In this document: positions 1 to 12,602 of the stretch, piece by piece | Layout: each line of letters begins with the position of its first letter | Position numbering within the stretch: position 1 is the first letter of the stretch | Assembly (NCBI GenBank): GCA_010015655.1 | Contig: ML976739.1 | Location: 118,821 to 182,820 of the forward strand | Direction of reading: 5' to 3' | Source: Bimuria novae-zelandiae CBS 107.79 | Lineage: Eukaryota > Ascomycota > Dothideomycetes > Pleosporales > Didymosphaeriaceae | Length of the DNA stretch: 64,000 bases | The notes under the pieces: generated by a model | Database searches by the model: none | What the model saw: only the letters and a program-made list of their open reading frames with translations | Told to the model about the DNA's origin: nothing | Position numbers and translations under genes: made by a program

Positions 1-97
1 CAAAGGAAGAAGAAAAATGGCAATGTTTCAATCCACTGAATTGCGTTTCAGTGGGCAATGCAACACCCGATTGTGAGACAGGCGAGTTCAGGTCACA

Positions 98-2126
98 TTA
101 CGTACTCATCAAGATGTGGTCAGAGTAGGCCATGTCCGTATCAACTGTAGGAATTGCTAGATCGGCATACGTGGAGGAGCTGTGTCGCGGAGATGTTAGC
201 TTGTAATGAGCGGACGCCGGCTCTGAGTTGCCCATCCTGCCGCCATACGCAGTACTTGAATTCTGCTCGATGGCACCCGATGGCACAGGTTTGCGTTGGC
301 GCAAAGCGCTCGACCCCAAGGCAGGCATGCTTTTCGTTGACTCGTTCGACGAGCTGTAGATGGTGTCGGGGATTGACCGTGTTTCTGCGTGCACATCTTC
401 TGGAGTTGATACGGTCATTAAGCCAGGTGGCGCGTGAGATTCCTGCCCCAAACTCGCCTCATCTTCCCAGATTCCTCCCCGAAATAGATGCGAGTGTGTG
501 GAGCTGAAAGGCATATCATCCCAGTTTGGGAACACCAGGGTTTCGTTGACCACTTCGCGAATTCGGCTCTCTATCGCACGAAGGATAACCCCATAAGTTA
601 TTTGACGGGAGCTGACAATGGGTTCAAGAGACAGCTCCATCTTAGGCGGAGTCTCGAAAGTGACCCACAAGCGGTTGCTTGGCGGAGGCTTGATCCTAAC
701 TATGTGCGCACGAAGTCAGTGAAAGTATAATAGAGTCGATGCAAGCATCAAGAGCAGGGATCAAGAGCCTCCATCTCGTGAAGTACCCCAGGATAAGGAA
801 CATAACGGCTCAAAAAGGCAGATCGGTTCGTGACCAGGGTTTGCATACTCAACACATGACCTTCAAGGCTTTTCAGAATTGTGGCGAGGATAAAGGTAAC
901 CTCTCGAGGCTTAAATCGGGAACCAAGTTCAATGCGTGCCACTGCAGATATATCGATGCGAAAGTTGCCTTTATAGCTGACGTCAGCTTCAACAGTCAAG
1001 TCGCCATCCACAGTCAGTTCCTTGAGCTTTGGATTAGTGAGGAATGGCGGTAAATCTCCCATGTCCAACTTTTGCACCTTGATACTTCTGATCAAGCTTG
1101 GCTTCTGCACGCGGTCTATTTTTTTGGTCACTTTGTTCCGGATGTAATTCTCGATATGGGCAGTCTTGTACAGGGCAAGGAATAACCTCCCGATCAAAGC
1201 ATTTATCCAGCGCGTGTGAAGGTTCTCCTCAGAAGCATGGAGCTGTTGCACGAGTTTGATCAAATCCGCGGGATTGAATTTGAGCGGAGGCGGTGGGGTC
1301 GAAGACGGTCCTGGATGAAATTGGCTCTCCTGGCTCCGTAGCATAGCATGATAAAAGTCCTCCTTCTCGGAGCAGTTGTCGGAAAAAAAGTAGAACGATC
1401 TTGCGTCGCCGACAGCGCTTGCGCTATCTCTGGGAATCAAGCGAATGCAATTACGCTTGATCCATAGCTCTCCCTCGGGTATCTCTTCACCACCAGCGTA
1501 TACGGATATGGAATAGTGAACGAGAGAGATTACATGGCGCACCTCGAGCTGTGCGGCGTCGTCATAGAGCATGAGATGGCCGAGCCTGTTCATGTGAGAT
1601 TCAGACACTTCTATACGCAAGAAGGGCAACTGGCAAACCTTAGAACGACATAGAAGACATTGCGCGTCTTCTTGTTTTTGCTCGGGGTCGGGGATGGACT
1701 TAATGTAGGACCAGAGTTTCGGCTCCTATCGAAGATGCTTCGATACATGGACTGGTAGACGCTGGGGCTCTCCATGGCTAACATAGTGTTCGTCGCTGCA
1801 GTGTTTCGGTCCGGGGGCTTACCGTTGACACCGCCCGGTACGTATTCCCGACATATGGCGAAATACCCAGATGCCACATCAGGAACGTGTTTAGCCTTCA
1901 ACTCACGCAGCAGGTCCTCTCCTAGTCCAGCTCCCCATTCGCCAAGGTCGTCATCAACTTCTCTCTCCGGCAAGTCTTGTGATGCATATGCCTGTCGTGA
2001 CTTGTATGCCTGGTTGCTGCTCGGGTTGCGTGTACCCCAAGTCCACAGGCCCCATATCAGTAATGGTATGAACGAGACACCGCCGACAATGTATCCAACT
2101 AGTAGTCCTAGCACTAGACCACCCAT
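98..2126 (-). CDS. NVJ2: NVJ2-like SMP-domain lipid transfer protein
   Basis: Three exons on the minus strand: 2126-1639, 1585-849 and 699-98, giving 608 residues. Both introns (53 and 149 bp) are GT-AG and keep frame. Residues about 3-28 form one hydrophobic segment that would anchor the protein in the ER. A PH-like region follows, from about residue 155 (VFYVVLRLGHLMLYDD) to 260. An SMP domain lies at about 285-480 (ending LEGHVLIRIKPPPSNRLWV), followed by a Ser/Pro-rich disordered tail. SMP domains carry glycerolipids between membranes at contact sites; yeast Nvj2 acts at nucleus-vacuole and ER-Golgi contacts. The order TM, PH, SMP matches Nvj2/TEX2 rather than Mmm1 or Mdm12. The start is the first Met, directly before the anchor. 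Confidence 0.88.
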
Positions 2127-3608
2127 TCTCTACCTTACGAAGTAGCCTCCTCTTGCAGCCAGACCCTTACACCACGACCACCTGCTTCAAGAGTTTCCTA
2201 AAGCACCACAGCGCATCACACTCCGTAGCCGTCGGCTTCTATTCCTCTCTTGTTTTCAGGTGTGGAAGTGCACCGTTGTGCTCGCGCAGAAAGTGTTCGC
2301 AACCATGCGCAAGTGCGCCCGGAGGGTGAGGCGGGGTTTGAGTGTGAGGATGCAGCGCGCATGCAGGAATCGACAGCGATGTGAATATGCTCGCGACGAG
2401 TTTGGATCTATCTGGTAGTTGTGAAAGTGGGCGTTGGTGTTGCTGAACTGTACGTGGACTCGTGGAGCTGGTGATCCGTTGTCTTGGAACAGATCGGCGT
2501 TCCGGGCGCAACTTCCGAACCCAGTATTGGAACAGTTCCAAGGTTTGAACGAAATCAATCGTCAGCGTTCGCGGCATACGTGAAAAGGCTGAACGCACAT
2601 TTAACTGGTATATCTTATAAATAATTCTAGAGTACACAGTTTACACAGCGACGCTGAAAGCTCAGACGAACAGTCAGGACAACTCGGAACAACCCTGATC
2701 AAACGCAAAATATTTACATTATACGCTCTTTCATATATGAACACAGACGTACTCCAACTAGTGCGAAACATGATTCTTGTTCAACAAAGGACCAAAATCC
2801 ACCTATACGAAGCACGAATTGTACTAATGTGTTCCAAAAATGCCATACAGAGTGGTTTTGCAGCTTCGTGAGATAGCCGCCAGGTCAGTAAGAAGGTCAA
2901 GGCGGGTGGCATCATAGCCAACGGTATTCTTAGAGAAAGGAAATGCAAGGTCGAATTGGGCCATCAATAACAAAAAGATCCAGCGAGGCCCAAAGCGATA
3001 TAGCCGACACGGTGATATTGCGACGGTGATCAAGCGATAGTGCGTTGCCACGGTGAAACCTCAAATGGTCATTGGTATTGCAGATAGCTAATCCAGTTAA
3101 CAGTCTGCGAGCATGTTTGTTTCTAGATGTATGTCGGTCATGTAGGTAGCTTTTCTACATTAAACCAAGTGCGGATTGCCCTGGAAACTCAATCCGAGGT
3201 CGGAGAGTTAAAGGCGTGCTTATGAGCACGCCATACCAGTGTTGATATTCTTCTGAAAGGTGTGCGTAAGAAGTGATGCTCGGACGAGCAGCGAATGTTC
3301 ATTTGAACTCGAGAAGCGTGCATCCGTGCGGTACAGGCCTAGAAGCGATCCATGGCGTTTACATAGCGACAAGGGTATCGCTCTGGGGTAGCTCGGTGTG
3401 CCGGTATAACCAGAATAACCAGAAGACCTGGCGTTAGCAAATGTTCATTGCAAACTCAGCTGTGCTGAGAGTGATGGTAAAGCCAGCTCTTCGAACACAC
3501 ATGGAATGGCTCGGTCCACTGGGGGCGATGGAGTCCCACACCTCGCGCATGCCTCGTTCCTGCGTCCAACCGAAGGACGCGCAGCATCGGCGGATGCAAA
3601 ACAAGAGT
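2127..3608. other. Intergenic region, no gene seen
   Basis: This 1.5 kb separates the 5' end of the NVJ2-like gene from the 3' end of palI. The open frames here are short, lack partner exons and resemble no family I know. The stretch around 2610-2830 is AT-rich. It probably holds the NVJ2 promoter and the palI 3' untranslated region. Confidence 0.5.
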
Positions 3609-6263
3609 TCATGGAGCCGACCTGAGCCGATCTTCTTCTAACAGTCTCAACAAGCTGTAGATTAGATTATGTCGGCACCATGCACTTGGCGCGATGTCCA
3701 CATTACATAACGGTAGCACCAGGGTATCTGTATGGCCAGTATGATTAGCGTCTGCATGAAAAAGATTGAACACGTGCTGGGTTGACTTACCTTCCGGTAT
3801 CGAGACCTGCATTCATCACGGCAGAAGTGCCACCGCGGCCCCTTCCTTTGGGTCCACCACGCCCAAGACCAGCTCCCGGTAGGGCAAAGTTCGGGTTAGC
3901 AGCATTGACCTCGAGTACATCTTCTTGTCTCAATGGACGCCGAGGACCATATGGGCCATATGATGCAGGCATTGGAGGACCTATAGATTCAGCACCGTCA
4001 GCTCATGAACCATGGAGAAAATTCAATTTGGTTGCGTTGTGGTCAGATGAATCCGCGTTGTATTGCCGCGAAATGCAGAAGGCAGAGGCAGACTGCAAAG
4101 ATTTCGAAACTTGTTACTGCGCGGAATGTCACTTACCAGGCGCCGGCCTCCAATTTGGATTAACACCCCGTTGAGAAACCGAGGTGAAATGAGACGCCTC
4201 TGATGCGGCGGGAGAGCGAGACCCGTCGTCTTCAAATGATGAATTGCGTAGGAGATTCGGGTCGCTTGTATTTAACGAATGATTTGAATGATTCAACTGA
4301 GAATTCGGAACACCTGGCACTAATGCAGAAGGCAAAGGCCCAGGTGGCGGAGCGTTGTTCAGAGGCTCGGCAAATCTGGGATCTACGTCCTCGTAGTAAT
4401 AGTCGGAGGTTTGTTCCTTTTTAGATGCCTCGACTGTCGATAATTGTGCCGAAAGCTCTACCGGAGAGTCTTGAATCGGAGACAGCCCGCGGCCGTTGCT
4501 AGGATTTGTTGCCGGAGGTGTCTGACCGGAGCTCTCGTAACGCCCATCCCTGGAATAAGTTAGCTTTATCACGCATCTCATCGCGAGATCACAAAGGGTG
4601 ACTGGTTTCCGGTGTGCCCCTACGACGGACGCCACAGAAGCCCAGAAGATATGAGCTCTCAGCAGGGTAATGCCTGAACTCAAAATCTTCGGAGCCTCTG
4701 CATGGTTTGTTTCGGGAGCTACACAGGAAACTCTAGCCATGACCGCATCGAGCTTTTTCAGACAATCACTGGTGTCAATGAGGAACTCACTCTTCGGTGG
4801 AATATTCGGATGACGGGCTTAACGGCCCTGATGGACGCCGCTGCGGAGCCTGGGCAGGAAATCCGGTCTGTTGCAAAGCAAGCATTCCCTGAACGTCCCC
4901 ATCACTTTCGCGCAAACCGTAGCCCTGGGTAGAACCAGTCCTTGCATCCATTTCGATAGCTTGACCAATTGGCAATCGCTGTTGCGTGGGCGGCGATGGT
5001 CCGCGTGCATTATATGGTGAAGGTTCGCGACGTGAAGGAATACCTTGGGCATAGATATCATTGTTGTATCCTGGCGGTGGTGCCCCTCGTCCAAAGTTTC
5101 CCGGACCTGGGCGCTGACCAGTTGGAATCCATCCAGGTGGTGGTTGACCTCGCATCCCTCCTCTGGGTGGTCCGAATCTTCCTCCTCTTGGCCCGTACCC
5201 TCTTTGCGGAGGCCCTCCTCTTCCGCGCCCGTATGACCCTCCTCGACCCGGCGGGGGCCCCATCCTGGATACGTCTTGCATGACATAGGGGCCATTTGGC
5301 ATGGGTAGAACTGGATTCCCGTATTGATCCACGGGTTGCCGCCCACGACCAGACGGGACCATCGGTGGAAGCGGCGGTCTACTCGCGTCATCTGTCCGGA
5401 CGCTGCTGTTCGTTCTGAGCGAGGGGTTGCGAGTGTTGAGCGGTATGGTATCGTCCTGCATACCCGGCTTTTGCACTTCGTATGTTCCAAAGCCAGCGTT
5501 TTTAGAGTTGTCCGACAGTGTTGTTTCACCGGACAGGGGAGGCGGCGACTCGGCTTTTGGCAGGGCGTCGACAGTGGTTGTATCGACATTACGGTTCGCA
5601 TAATAATTTTGACCGTTCATCTCTGCGTTCTCTGCGATCATTCGTTTTCTCGCCTTGCGGCTGACCAAGGTTCGCCGCATGGCGCATGTCACGACGCCGC
5701 TCGCAACGATGATGATGGTCGCTGCCAGGACAATCCATCCTCCCCAGGCCAAATGCGGGACGAACAAGAGGATATCAACCAGGAAAGCGAGCAAGGACAC
5801 AAGCAGCGTCGGAAAGGTGAGAATGAGCAACGCAAGTAAGTAGCGCGGCGAATGGGCGGGAGAATGGAAGTGTGCAGCAACCGCGAGGGCGAAGCATATG
5901 AGCGTCATGAGCGCAGCCACCGGATGGACGATGAGGATCGAAGAGAGCGAATGACGGGTCGCCGAAGGCAGGGAGAACTCGGAGTCGGGCGCATCGGCGA
6001 ACAGGTTATCTACAGCGCATCAGTGCCAGTGTCCATGATTGTCATGTCTTTCACATTCGCCTCCCCGCCCACGTACCGGTATCGTAGCCAATCATCGGCC
6101 CTTTACAATGGGAGCCATCGCAGTAGCCAAAGGTACCGAAGCGAACACCGCGGAAGGTCGCGAGCGGGATGCTCTTGATGATGGGTGTAGAGAGCGTGGA
6201 CAGGAGGAGCAGCACAAAGGCGGCGAAGAACAGGATCGATAGGGGAGTAGCTGGTCGCAGCAT
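3609..6263 (-). CDS. palI: pH-response regulator palI/RIM9 (Sur7/PalI family)
   Basis: Five exons: 6263-6077, 6009-4791, 4549-4137, 3980-3791 and 3654-3609, giving 684 residues. All junctions are GT-AG and in phase. Exon 1 encodes the first membrane segment (FFAAFVLLLLSTLSTPIIK) and an extracellular FGYC motif. Exon 2 carries three more membrane segments, including LLVSLLAFLVDILLFVPHLA, then the conserved basic stretch MRRTLVSRKARKRMIAENAE. The rest is a long disordered Pro/Gly/Arg-rich tail with a DPRFAEPLNN element near residue 500. Known role of the family: a plasma-membrane protein helping the PalH/Rim21 sensor start PacC/Rim101 activation at alkaline pH. The last coding exon is only 46 nt. 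The Arg/Gly-rich tail inflates unrelated overlapping open frames, which I ignored. Confidence 0.92.
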
Positions 6264-7114
6264 CGTGACGAAGACGGTCGCGAAGCCCAGCCTCAGGCGA
6301 GTGGCCGGTCCACTGGTCGGTTCTGCAGAGGCAGAGGGAGTTGTCGCGAACGGCGGTGGTGGTCGCGCACGGACGGTTGGCTGAGACGAGGCAGATCGGA
6401 CCTCGATCCTCTGCTACGCGCGATTGCCCTGGCAAGCAAAGGAGTGGACTTGGGGCGCGGGCGGTTGGGGAAGCATGCCGATTGCAATTGCGCTGTGCAG
6501 GAGGGTGTTCCGAAGCGACGAGATGATGGGCGCCGTTCCCAATCTGCGGGGGTGTCTATACTACATACAAACGACGCGGCGCCGGGTAGTTACGCGGGAT
6601 AACCGTGCCCGTGCTTCAAGCAAGCGCAGCCGCCCTCCAGGTCCGCCCACGCCCATCTGCACACACTATCGTGCTTTGACTCGTCCATGCATCAATCCAC
6701 CATTCGCAGAGTGTGGCGCGAGGCGCGAGGCGATAACAGGTGCCGATGACATTCCCATCTCTCCTCGAGAACAAAAGGTGCGCAAAGCCTCCGCCGTATC
6801 AGAAGGAGCCGCATCGCTGGATGTGCCCCTATTGGACCATGCAATTGGACCCCTGCTCATACCGCCGCGACAATTGACCGCGAATGTAAAACACGGCTTG
6901 TCCGCCAGAGCACGAAAATAGGGCGTTACAATACAAGTTTGATATGTTCGGTTCATTTCTTCTACAGAACCCTGGACATGCGCAATTTTGCGAGTCATCA
7001 TTGCCGCCATAAACCTGAGCGACCAACGCCTACTCGAATTTTCCAGGCATGAATACTAGTCGTTTCTCATCTGCATATGCCTCGTAGGGCCTTCTCCATC
7101 CCAATTCCCATCTA
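6264..7114. other. Intergenic region between palI and RPS4
   Basis: About 850 bp covering the palI upstream region and the RPS4 3' end. A 165-codon plus-strand open frame at 6424-6921 is Arg/Pro-rich, has no recognisable domain and is judged a chance frame in GC-rich DNA. No RNA gene was seen. Confidence 0.45.
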
Positions 7115-8278
7115 GTGGCCAGCGAGAGCATACGCCCGGCGGCGATCACGTTCCTCCGCAATAGAGAGCTTGACACCTTTGCCCTTGGGCAGACTGATCC
7201 AAGGCTTCTCACGACCAATGACGCTGCAGCATTGTTAGCTAGTGCCAATCAGTAAAATTCCGTAGAAGACACATACAAGACGTTGCTCTCTCGGGTGGTG
7301 AACTCGTTGTCAACCGCATCCTTGACGTGTACAATGTTGAAGCCTCCATCGTGACGCTCGCGGTGGGTGATGACACCGACACGACCCTGTCTCACGTCAG
7401 TGACGTCGCTTCATGTGGACATGTCCTGGTAACGTACCATGTTGCGACCACCAGTGATCATGACAATGACACCAGTGTCGAACTTGATGAAGTCGGCGAT
7501 CTTGCCAGTAGCGAGGTCAATCTTGACGGTGTCATTGACCTTGATGGCAGGGTCCGGGTAGCGAATCCTATTACGCTCAGCACGTATTTCTGAAGCGGCA
7601 AGAGCATGGTCTGGTGCTTGGTGTCGGAGATGTTTCTCGCGACACCTTGCCCAAACTGTGCCCAACGGCTGATAGAGGCAGCAAACTTACGTTCGCGCGT
7701 CATGCGTAACACAGTAGGGAATACCGCCACGGCCAAGCTGAACACGCTTGACCTTGCCCAACTTGTATGCTGCCTCCTCGGCAGTTATCCTGTGTACGGT
7801 GTATCGGCCCTTGGTGTCGAAAACGAGACGGAAGTTCTCGCCGGTCTTGTCGATGGTGATCACATCCATCAACCCAGCTGGGAAGGTGGAGTCGGTGCGC
7901 ACCTTGCCGTCGACCTTGACAAGACGCTGCATGAGGATCTGCTTAACCTCGCGTCCATTGAGGGCGTACTTTAGGCGGTTTCGCAGGAAGATGACGAGGG
8001 GCAACGAGTCGCGGAGCTTGTGAGGACCGGGGGACGCCTTGGGAGCGTAAGCACCTATGGAAGATTTGTCAACGAATGCACCAAGATTCACAGCTACAAT
8101 TCTACAAACCGGAGAGCTTGTCGAGGAGCCAGTGCGATGGCGCACTGAGACGCTTCTGATGCTTCTTCCTGTCGTAGCAAGTTAGCAAAGCGATCAAAAA
8201 CAGCGACCGAAGATGTTGCGAAACTGCGCATAGCAAACAAACAGCCTGCAAGAGGATGACTTACGGTCCACGGCCCAT
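7115..8278 (-). CDS. RPS4: 40S ribosomal protein S4 (eS4)
   Basis: Six exons: 8278-8265, 8168-8110, 8054-7691, 7567-7438, 7386-7277 and 7223-7115. The product is 261 residues, the usual eS4 length. The first coding exon is just 14 nt (MGRGP, last codon split). Recognisable stretches run in order: [72 protein letters not shown], the KOW-like [15 protein letters not shown], and the C-terminus RRAYALAGH. It is a structural component of the small ribosomal subunit that binds 18S rRNA. Many introns near the 5' end are typical of fungal ribosomal protein genes. All five introns are GT-AG. Confidence 0.97.
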
Positions 8279-8825
8279 GGTTGCTGTCTTGTCGAAGGTT
8301 AGTGGATGCTGAGAGAGCTGAAGTTGGCGGTCGAGTCTCAAAAGATTTAGATGTGTGGGCTTCAAAATGGCACGCTCGGCTAATCGGCTCGCTTGGCACT
8401 AAAAACGCTAGTGCCGATTAGGGGTTAGTACCGATCCGCATTTGCTCACAGCTAGAATACCTTGCATCACCTCGTCGAGGCTGAGCAGTCAAGCTTATGC
8501 TAGTGGCAGCAATATCCACGAAACACCATGGGTGATGGAACGCACCTCATACCAGGACGGAATACAGTCTGCCCCGCGCCCAATTGCATTGATAGTATCA
8601 CACTGTTCAGAGATTGCATTTCAGTACCTCAATATCGGATTCGTAGGATGTCTATGTCTGGAAAACAAGAATGATGGACAGAGTTGTGCCTTTGCGCACT
8701 GTGTTTTGTATGGCCGCCCGGAATGATCTTTTCTAATCAGCGGGCGATGTCCAACTTCTTTAATGAAGCGCCCGTACTTCTTTTCAGAAGGGTATACATC
8801 AAGCCTTCTCATATTTCATACATGT
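8279..8825. other. Intergenic region, RPS4 promoter
   Basis: This 547 bp lies between the RPS4 start and the HOM2 stop, both genes on the minus strand. It should carry the RPS4 promoter and the HOM2 3' UTR. I could not pick a convincing TATA box or ribosomal protein promoter motif. Confidence 0.4.
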
Positions 8826-10087
8826 CTACACCAGTCCCTTTAGCACCGCAGCTTCCGCGTTCAAGATCGAAGAACCCGCTGCACCAATCACAGCTGTAAA
8901 AAATCAGTACATGTGATCCAAACGATAGCGGTTCGTGAACTTACTATTGTGACTAAGAGCAACGAATTTGATATCGAAGATACCTGCTTCGTCCTCTCGA
9001 ATGCGACCCACGCTGACCGCATAACCGCGATCCGTTTCTCGATCCAACCTGGGCTGCGGGCGGTCCGGTTCATCCATGACTACAATCGCCTTGGAGGGCG
9101 CAGAGGGACATCCCAGACTCTGCACGTCGGAGACGTACTCTCTCATAGCTTCTTTAACCTCTTCAGCGCTCGGCGGAGGTCTTCGCTGAAAGCGTAGTGA
9201 CACGCAAGCTGTATGTCCATCGAGGACTGGAACGCGGTTGCAAGCTGCAGAAACCTTCATGGTCTGATCCACGAAGCCGGTCATCTCGCTGTTGACGCTG
9301 CCCAAGATCTTCTGCGCCTCTGTCTCGAGCTTATCTTCTTCGCCGGATATAAAAGGGACGACATTGTCAATGATATCCATGCTGCTGACACCGGGATATC
9401 CTGCACCCGAAACAGCTTGCATTGTGACGACCGAGACCTGATCTACGGGCCCAAACTTGGCTTGAAGCGCGGCAAACGGGATCACAATGCCAATGACGGC
9501 ACAGTTCGAGTTGCATACCAAGAATCCCTTCTCCAGGCCATGCTGTTTCCTCTGGTGTGGAATCACGTCTAGGTGTCCAAGGTTGACCGTGGGAACGACG
9601 AGCGGGACGAGGGGATCGCGACGGTAATTTTTTGCGTTGGAAAAGACGGCGAGGTTTGACTTGAGGAAGTCCATCTCTGGGGTTGTATCAGTCAACGTTC
9701 CTCGGCCACAATTTGACGAGCGTACCAACTTGGCCCGCCACATCGCTGTCGAGGCCCGAAAACACCAAGTCGCAATCTGCGAATTCTTCCGGCACGCATT
9801 TCTTTACAACTAGATCGCCTATGCGCTGATTGAACGGAAGCGCCTGTTTCCATTTAACCGCATCCCTGTATTTCTTTCCAGCAGATCGCTCCGACGCCCC
9901 CACAGCGTGCAGCTCAAAGTGTGGATGGAGCGCGAGAAGTAGGATGAAGCGTTGACCAACTGAGCCTGTCGCACCGAGGACTCCTGCCAAATTCAATTAA
10001 TTTAATCCATTGCGCAAAGAGACCTCACCTACCGCATCTCTTCCTGGGAAAGTTCCTATTATTTGGGGTGAAATGCTCTGCATCCAT
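8826..10087 (-). CDS. HOM2: Aspartate-semialdehyde dehydrogenase
   Basis: Four exons: 10087-10033, 9983-9726, 9676-8945 and 8893-8826, giving 370 residues. The enzyme reduces aspartyl phosphate to aspartate semialdehyde with NADPH, the second step toward threonine, methionine and isoleucine in fungi. Visible motifs: the nucleotide-binding [13 protein letters not shown] at residues 19-31; [19 protein letters not shown]; the active-site CNSNCAVIG with catalytic Cys163; and [10 protein letters not shown]. The C-terminus continues across the last intron as [20 protein letters not shown]. The short first exon supplies RKRCG, so the Met at 10087 is the only start joining in frame. All introns are GT-AG and about 50 bp. 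It is likely cytosolic; no targeting signal was seen. Confidence 0.95.
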
Positions 10088-10479
10088 GGTTGTTGACTGG
10101 GCTTTTTTGCGAGGAGAGAAGTATGATGATGACTGGACCCCCTCCGATTTCGGAGCCTCACCACCCCACCAAGGTGAATGGGGAAGGGCCTAGGGCGGCC
10201 GTTCCAGCCCCTTTTGGCTTGGTCGCCAAGAAAATCACGTGTCTCCGCTTCGCCGAGCAGTCTCGGAATGGAAAACCCAACTCAGTTTGATTGAATAAAC
10301 AGTCAGGATAAGATAGCCGGCGAACCCTTTCAAATACATGCGCATTACTCCAGCACCGAATATGACCATGGCTATCACCTACGGTTTCTCAAGCGACCAA
10401 AGCATCGACAGCACATAGCCACCCAGTATGAAAGAACACCGCCAAACACGACCTTAACTCCGTGCCCAGACGTATATCT
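10088..10479. other. Intergenic region
   Basis: 392 bp between the HOM2 start and the DLD1 stop. It should contain the HOM2 promoter. No open frame or RNA gene is supported. Confidence 0.4.
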
Positions 10480-12602
10480 TTATGAAGGAACGTCCATGAT
10501 TTTTCCTGGGTTCATGAGCCAGTGCGGATCCAAGGCGCTCTTAATGCTCCTCATGACACCGACTGTGTCCAGGCCCAGCTCTTTGATGAGCGATTCCTTC
10601 TTACCGAGACCGATTCCGTGTTCTCCCGTACACGTTCCGTCCATTTCCAGAGCACGGTCAACCATGTCCTTGACGCACTTCTCGACGGCGGCTCGCTCTT
10701 TCGGATCACTGCTGTTGTACATGATACTTTCGTGAAAGTTGCCGTCTCCAATATGCCCCAACACGCTTGCAAACAGACCCAATGCGTCCATTTCGGTCTT
10801 GGAAACCTCTGAACCGATGTTAGGAGCATTTTGCAGGACTGGCATTGATACTGACCAATTATGTCCGGCAGTCGAGAGAGGGGCACAGCCACATCGGTCG
10901 ACCAGACCTCGTCTCCCTCTCGGCGAAGAGCTAACATTGACCACAGAGACTCTTTGCGTGCAGACCACAAAGTTCTCTGCTCTTGGGCGTCTACTGCAAA
11001 TTCAAAGGCGCCACTTTTGTGTGCCTTGGCGATTGCTTTGACTAGCTTGACGTTTTCTTGTACCTGTTTATCATGCAGTCAGTTCCGTTTACGGGAAGCG
11101 GCCCAGTCTAGACTATACTCACCCCTGCCTTAGTCCCGGAAAACCTAAATTGACGATCAGCATGCATGAGCGCCAGGTTGTTTGTAGGGAACTAACTTGA
11201 AAAACATAGTGGGCATTTCTTTCCACTTTCTAGATGGTGTAGAGCCTGCCTTGTTGATCACCGCCATCTGCACATCATCCATGATCTCCATTGCTGCTAC
11301 GGGTATCCCTGCACGCATGACCTTCGAAGCTGCAGCTGCAGCGTCGCGAATTGTAGGGAATGTCACGACTGCGACGCTGGTCTCTTGCGGTACGACCGCC
11401 AACTTCAGCGTAATCTCCGTAACTATACCCAGGGTGCCCTCGGACCCTACGAACAAATTTGTTAAATTGTATCCGGCAGAGGACTTTCTGGTACGAGTCA
11501 GCGTGCGTGAGAAATCCTAACATGGTACATACCTTGGCCGTCGCCTAGTTTTTATGATGCTTCCGTCGGCAAGTACAACAGTAAGGTTGATGACCCAATC
11601 TTTCATGGTCCCGTACCTGACAGCATTCGTCCCACTAGTCTCAAGTTCAGTGCTGTGTAGGTATTCCCAATTCATATCCGTACCTGCAACTAGTTCCAAC
11701 CATGCCGCCAATTCGTGCCTGCCACGATGATTAGTAAAAGGTATGCCCTTGACGTTAACTGGACTGCACACCGAAGGACCAGGATCAACCGGGAAGAAGA
11801 GCCCAGAGTCCTTAATTTCCTCATTCAAATTCATCCAAGAGACAGACGGTTGCACGACGACATCCATGCTAAATATTTCGGTCAATCCTTGTCTGTTGAA
11901 AATCTTTTCAGGTCGTTTTCTCTTACTCGTCGGCATGTAAAGACAAGATCTTGTCCATGTGCGAAAAATCAATGCTCATGCCTCCATATGGCGCGGAGAA
12001 GTTGGCCTCTAGGCTTGAGCCTCCAGAATACGGGACTGGGAGAATCAGCAACTCGCAAACCGTACTCGATGCACACCGCATACTCATAGGTATTTTGTAT
12101 TTGAGGCAAACCTTGGCAATCTGAGAGACCTCATCTGTAGACTGTGGATATGCCACGGCCACGGGTAGCTGATCAATGTTGATGGATGACCACTCTGAGT
12201 AGCCGTGTCGCAGAAGGTCTTCATCGTCGGTGCTGATAGCATCTTCACCAAGTGCGGACCTTAGCTCGACAATGGCCTAAGACAGATAAGCGGAAAGCTC
12301 ATGTGGGTTCTAGATTGAAGTCATGCCTTCTCCATTTCTGATTTTGATGCATAGCGAAGTCCCTTGGAGCGCCAGGATAGCGGAAAGCGCTCATAATCGT
12401 GATTTACGCCACCAAGGTAAGCCGTGGCTCCGATCAAGGAGGACAGGAGTAACACTCGGCTCGAGCTCCAGGACGGTTTGGGAACATAATTTTTTGATTT
12501 AAAGGCCTGCTCAGCTTGGCCAGACTGGCGGGAGGCCCCCCGCTTCAGACACCGACTCGCGGAGGTAAGCGACGCAAGCCGCAATCCCGGACGACGTAAC
12601 AT
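10480..12602 (-). CDS. DLD1: D-lactate dehydrogenase (cytochrome), mitochondrial
   Basis: Ten exons: 12602-12327, 12276-12084, 12035-11927, 11868-11772, 11718-11684, 11634-11533, 11487-11197, 11144-11123, 11063-10856 and 10808-10480. The product is 553 residues. It oxidises D-lactate to pyruvate with FAD and passes electrons to cytochrome c. Residues 1 to about 45 form an Arg/Ser-rich mitochondrial targeting stretch, followed by a hydrophobic segment (VLLLSSLIGATAYLGGV). The FAD-binding part has PYSGGSSLEANFSAPYGGMS, VGTSCSGTNAVRYGTMKDWV and NLFVGSEGTLGIVTEITLKL. The C-terminal oxidase part has HIGDGNFHE and GTCTGEHGIGLGKKESL. Exons 5 and 8 are only 35 and 22 nt. Intron 1 (12277-12326) must use a GC donor (AAG/GCATGA) to keep frame; the other eight are GT-AG. 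Confidence 0.94.

Noticed and set aside
4819..5601. 260-codon minus-strand frame overlapping palI
   Set aside because: Out-of-frame shadow of the Gly/Arg/Pro-rich palI tail; the palI frame joins cleanly to its other exons.
6424..6921. 165-codon plus-strand frame between palI and RPS4
   Set aside because: Composition typical of random GC-rich DNA, no domain, no supporting exons.
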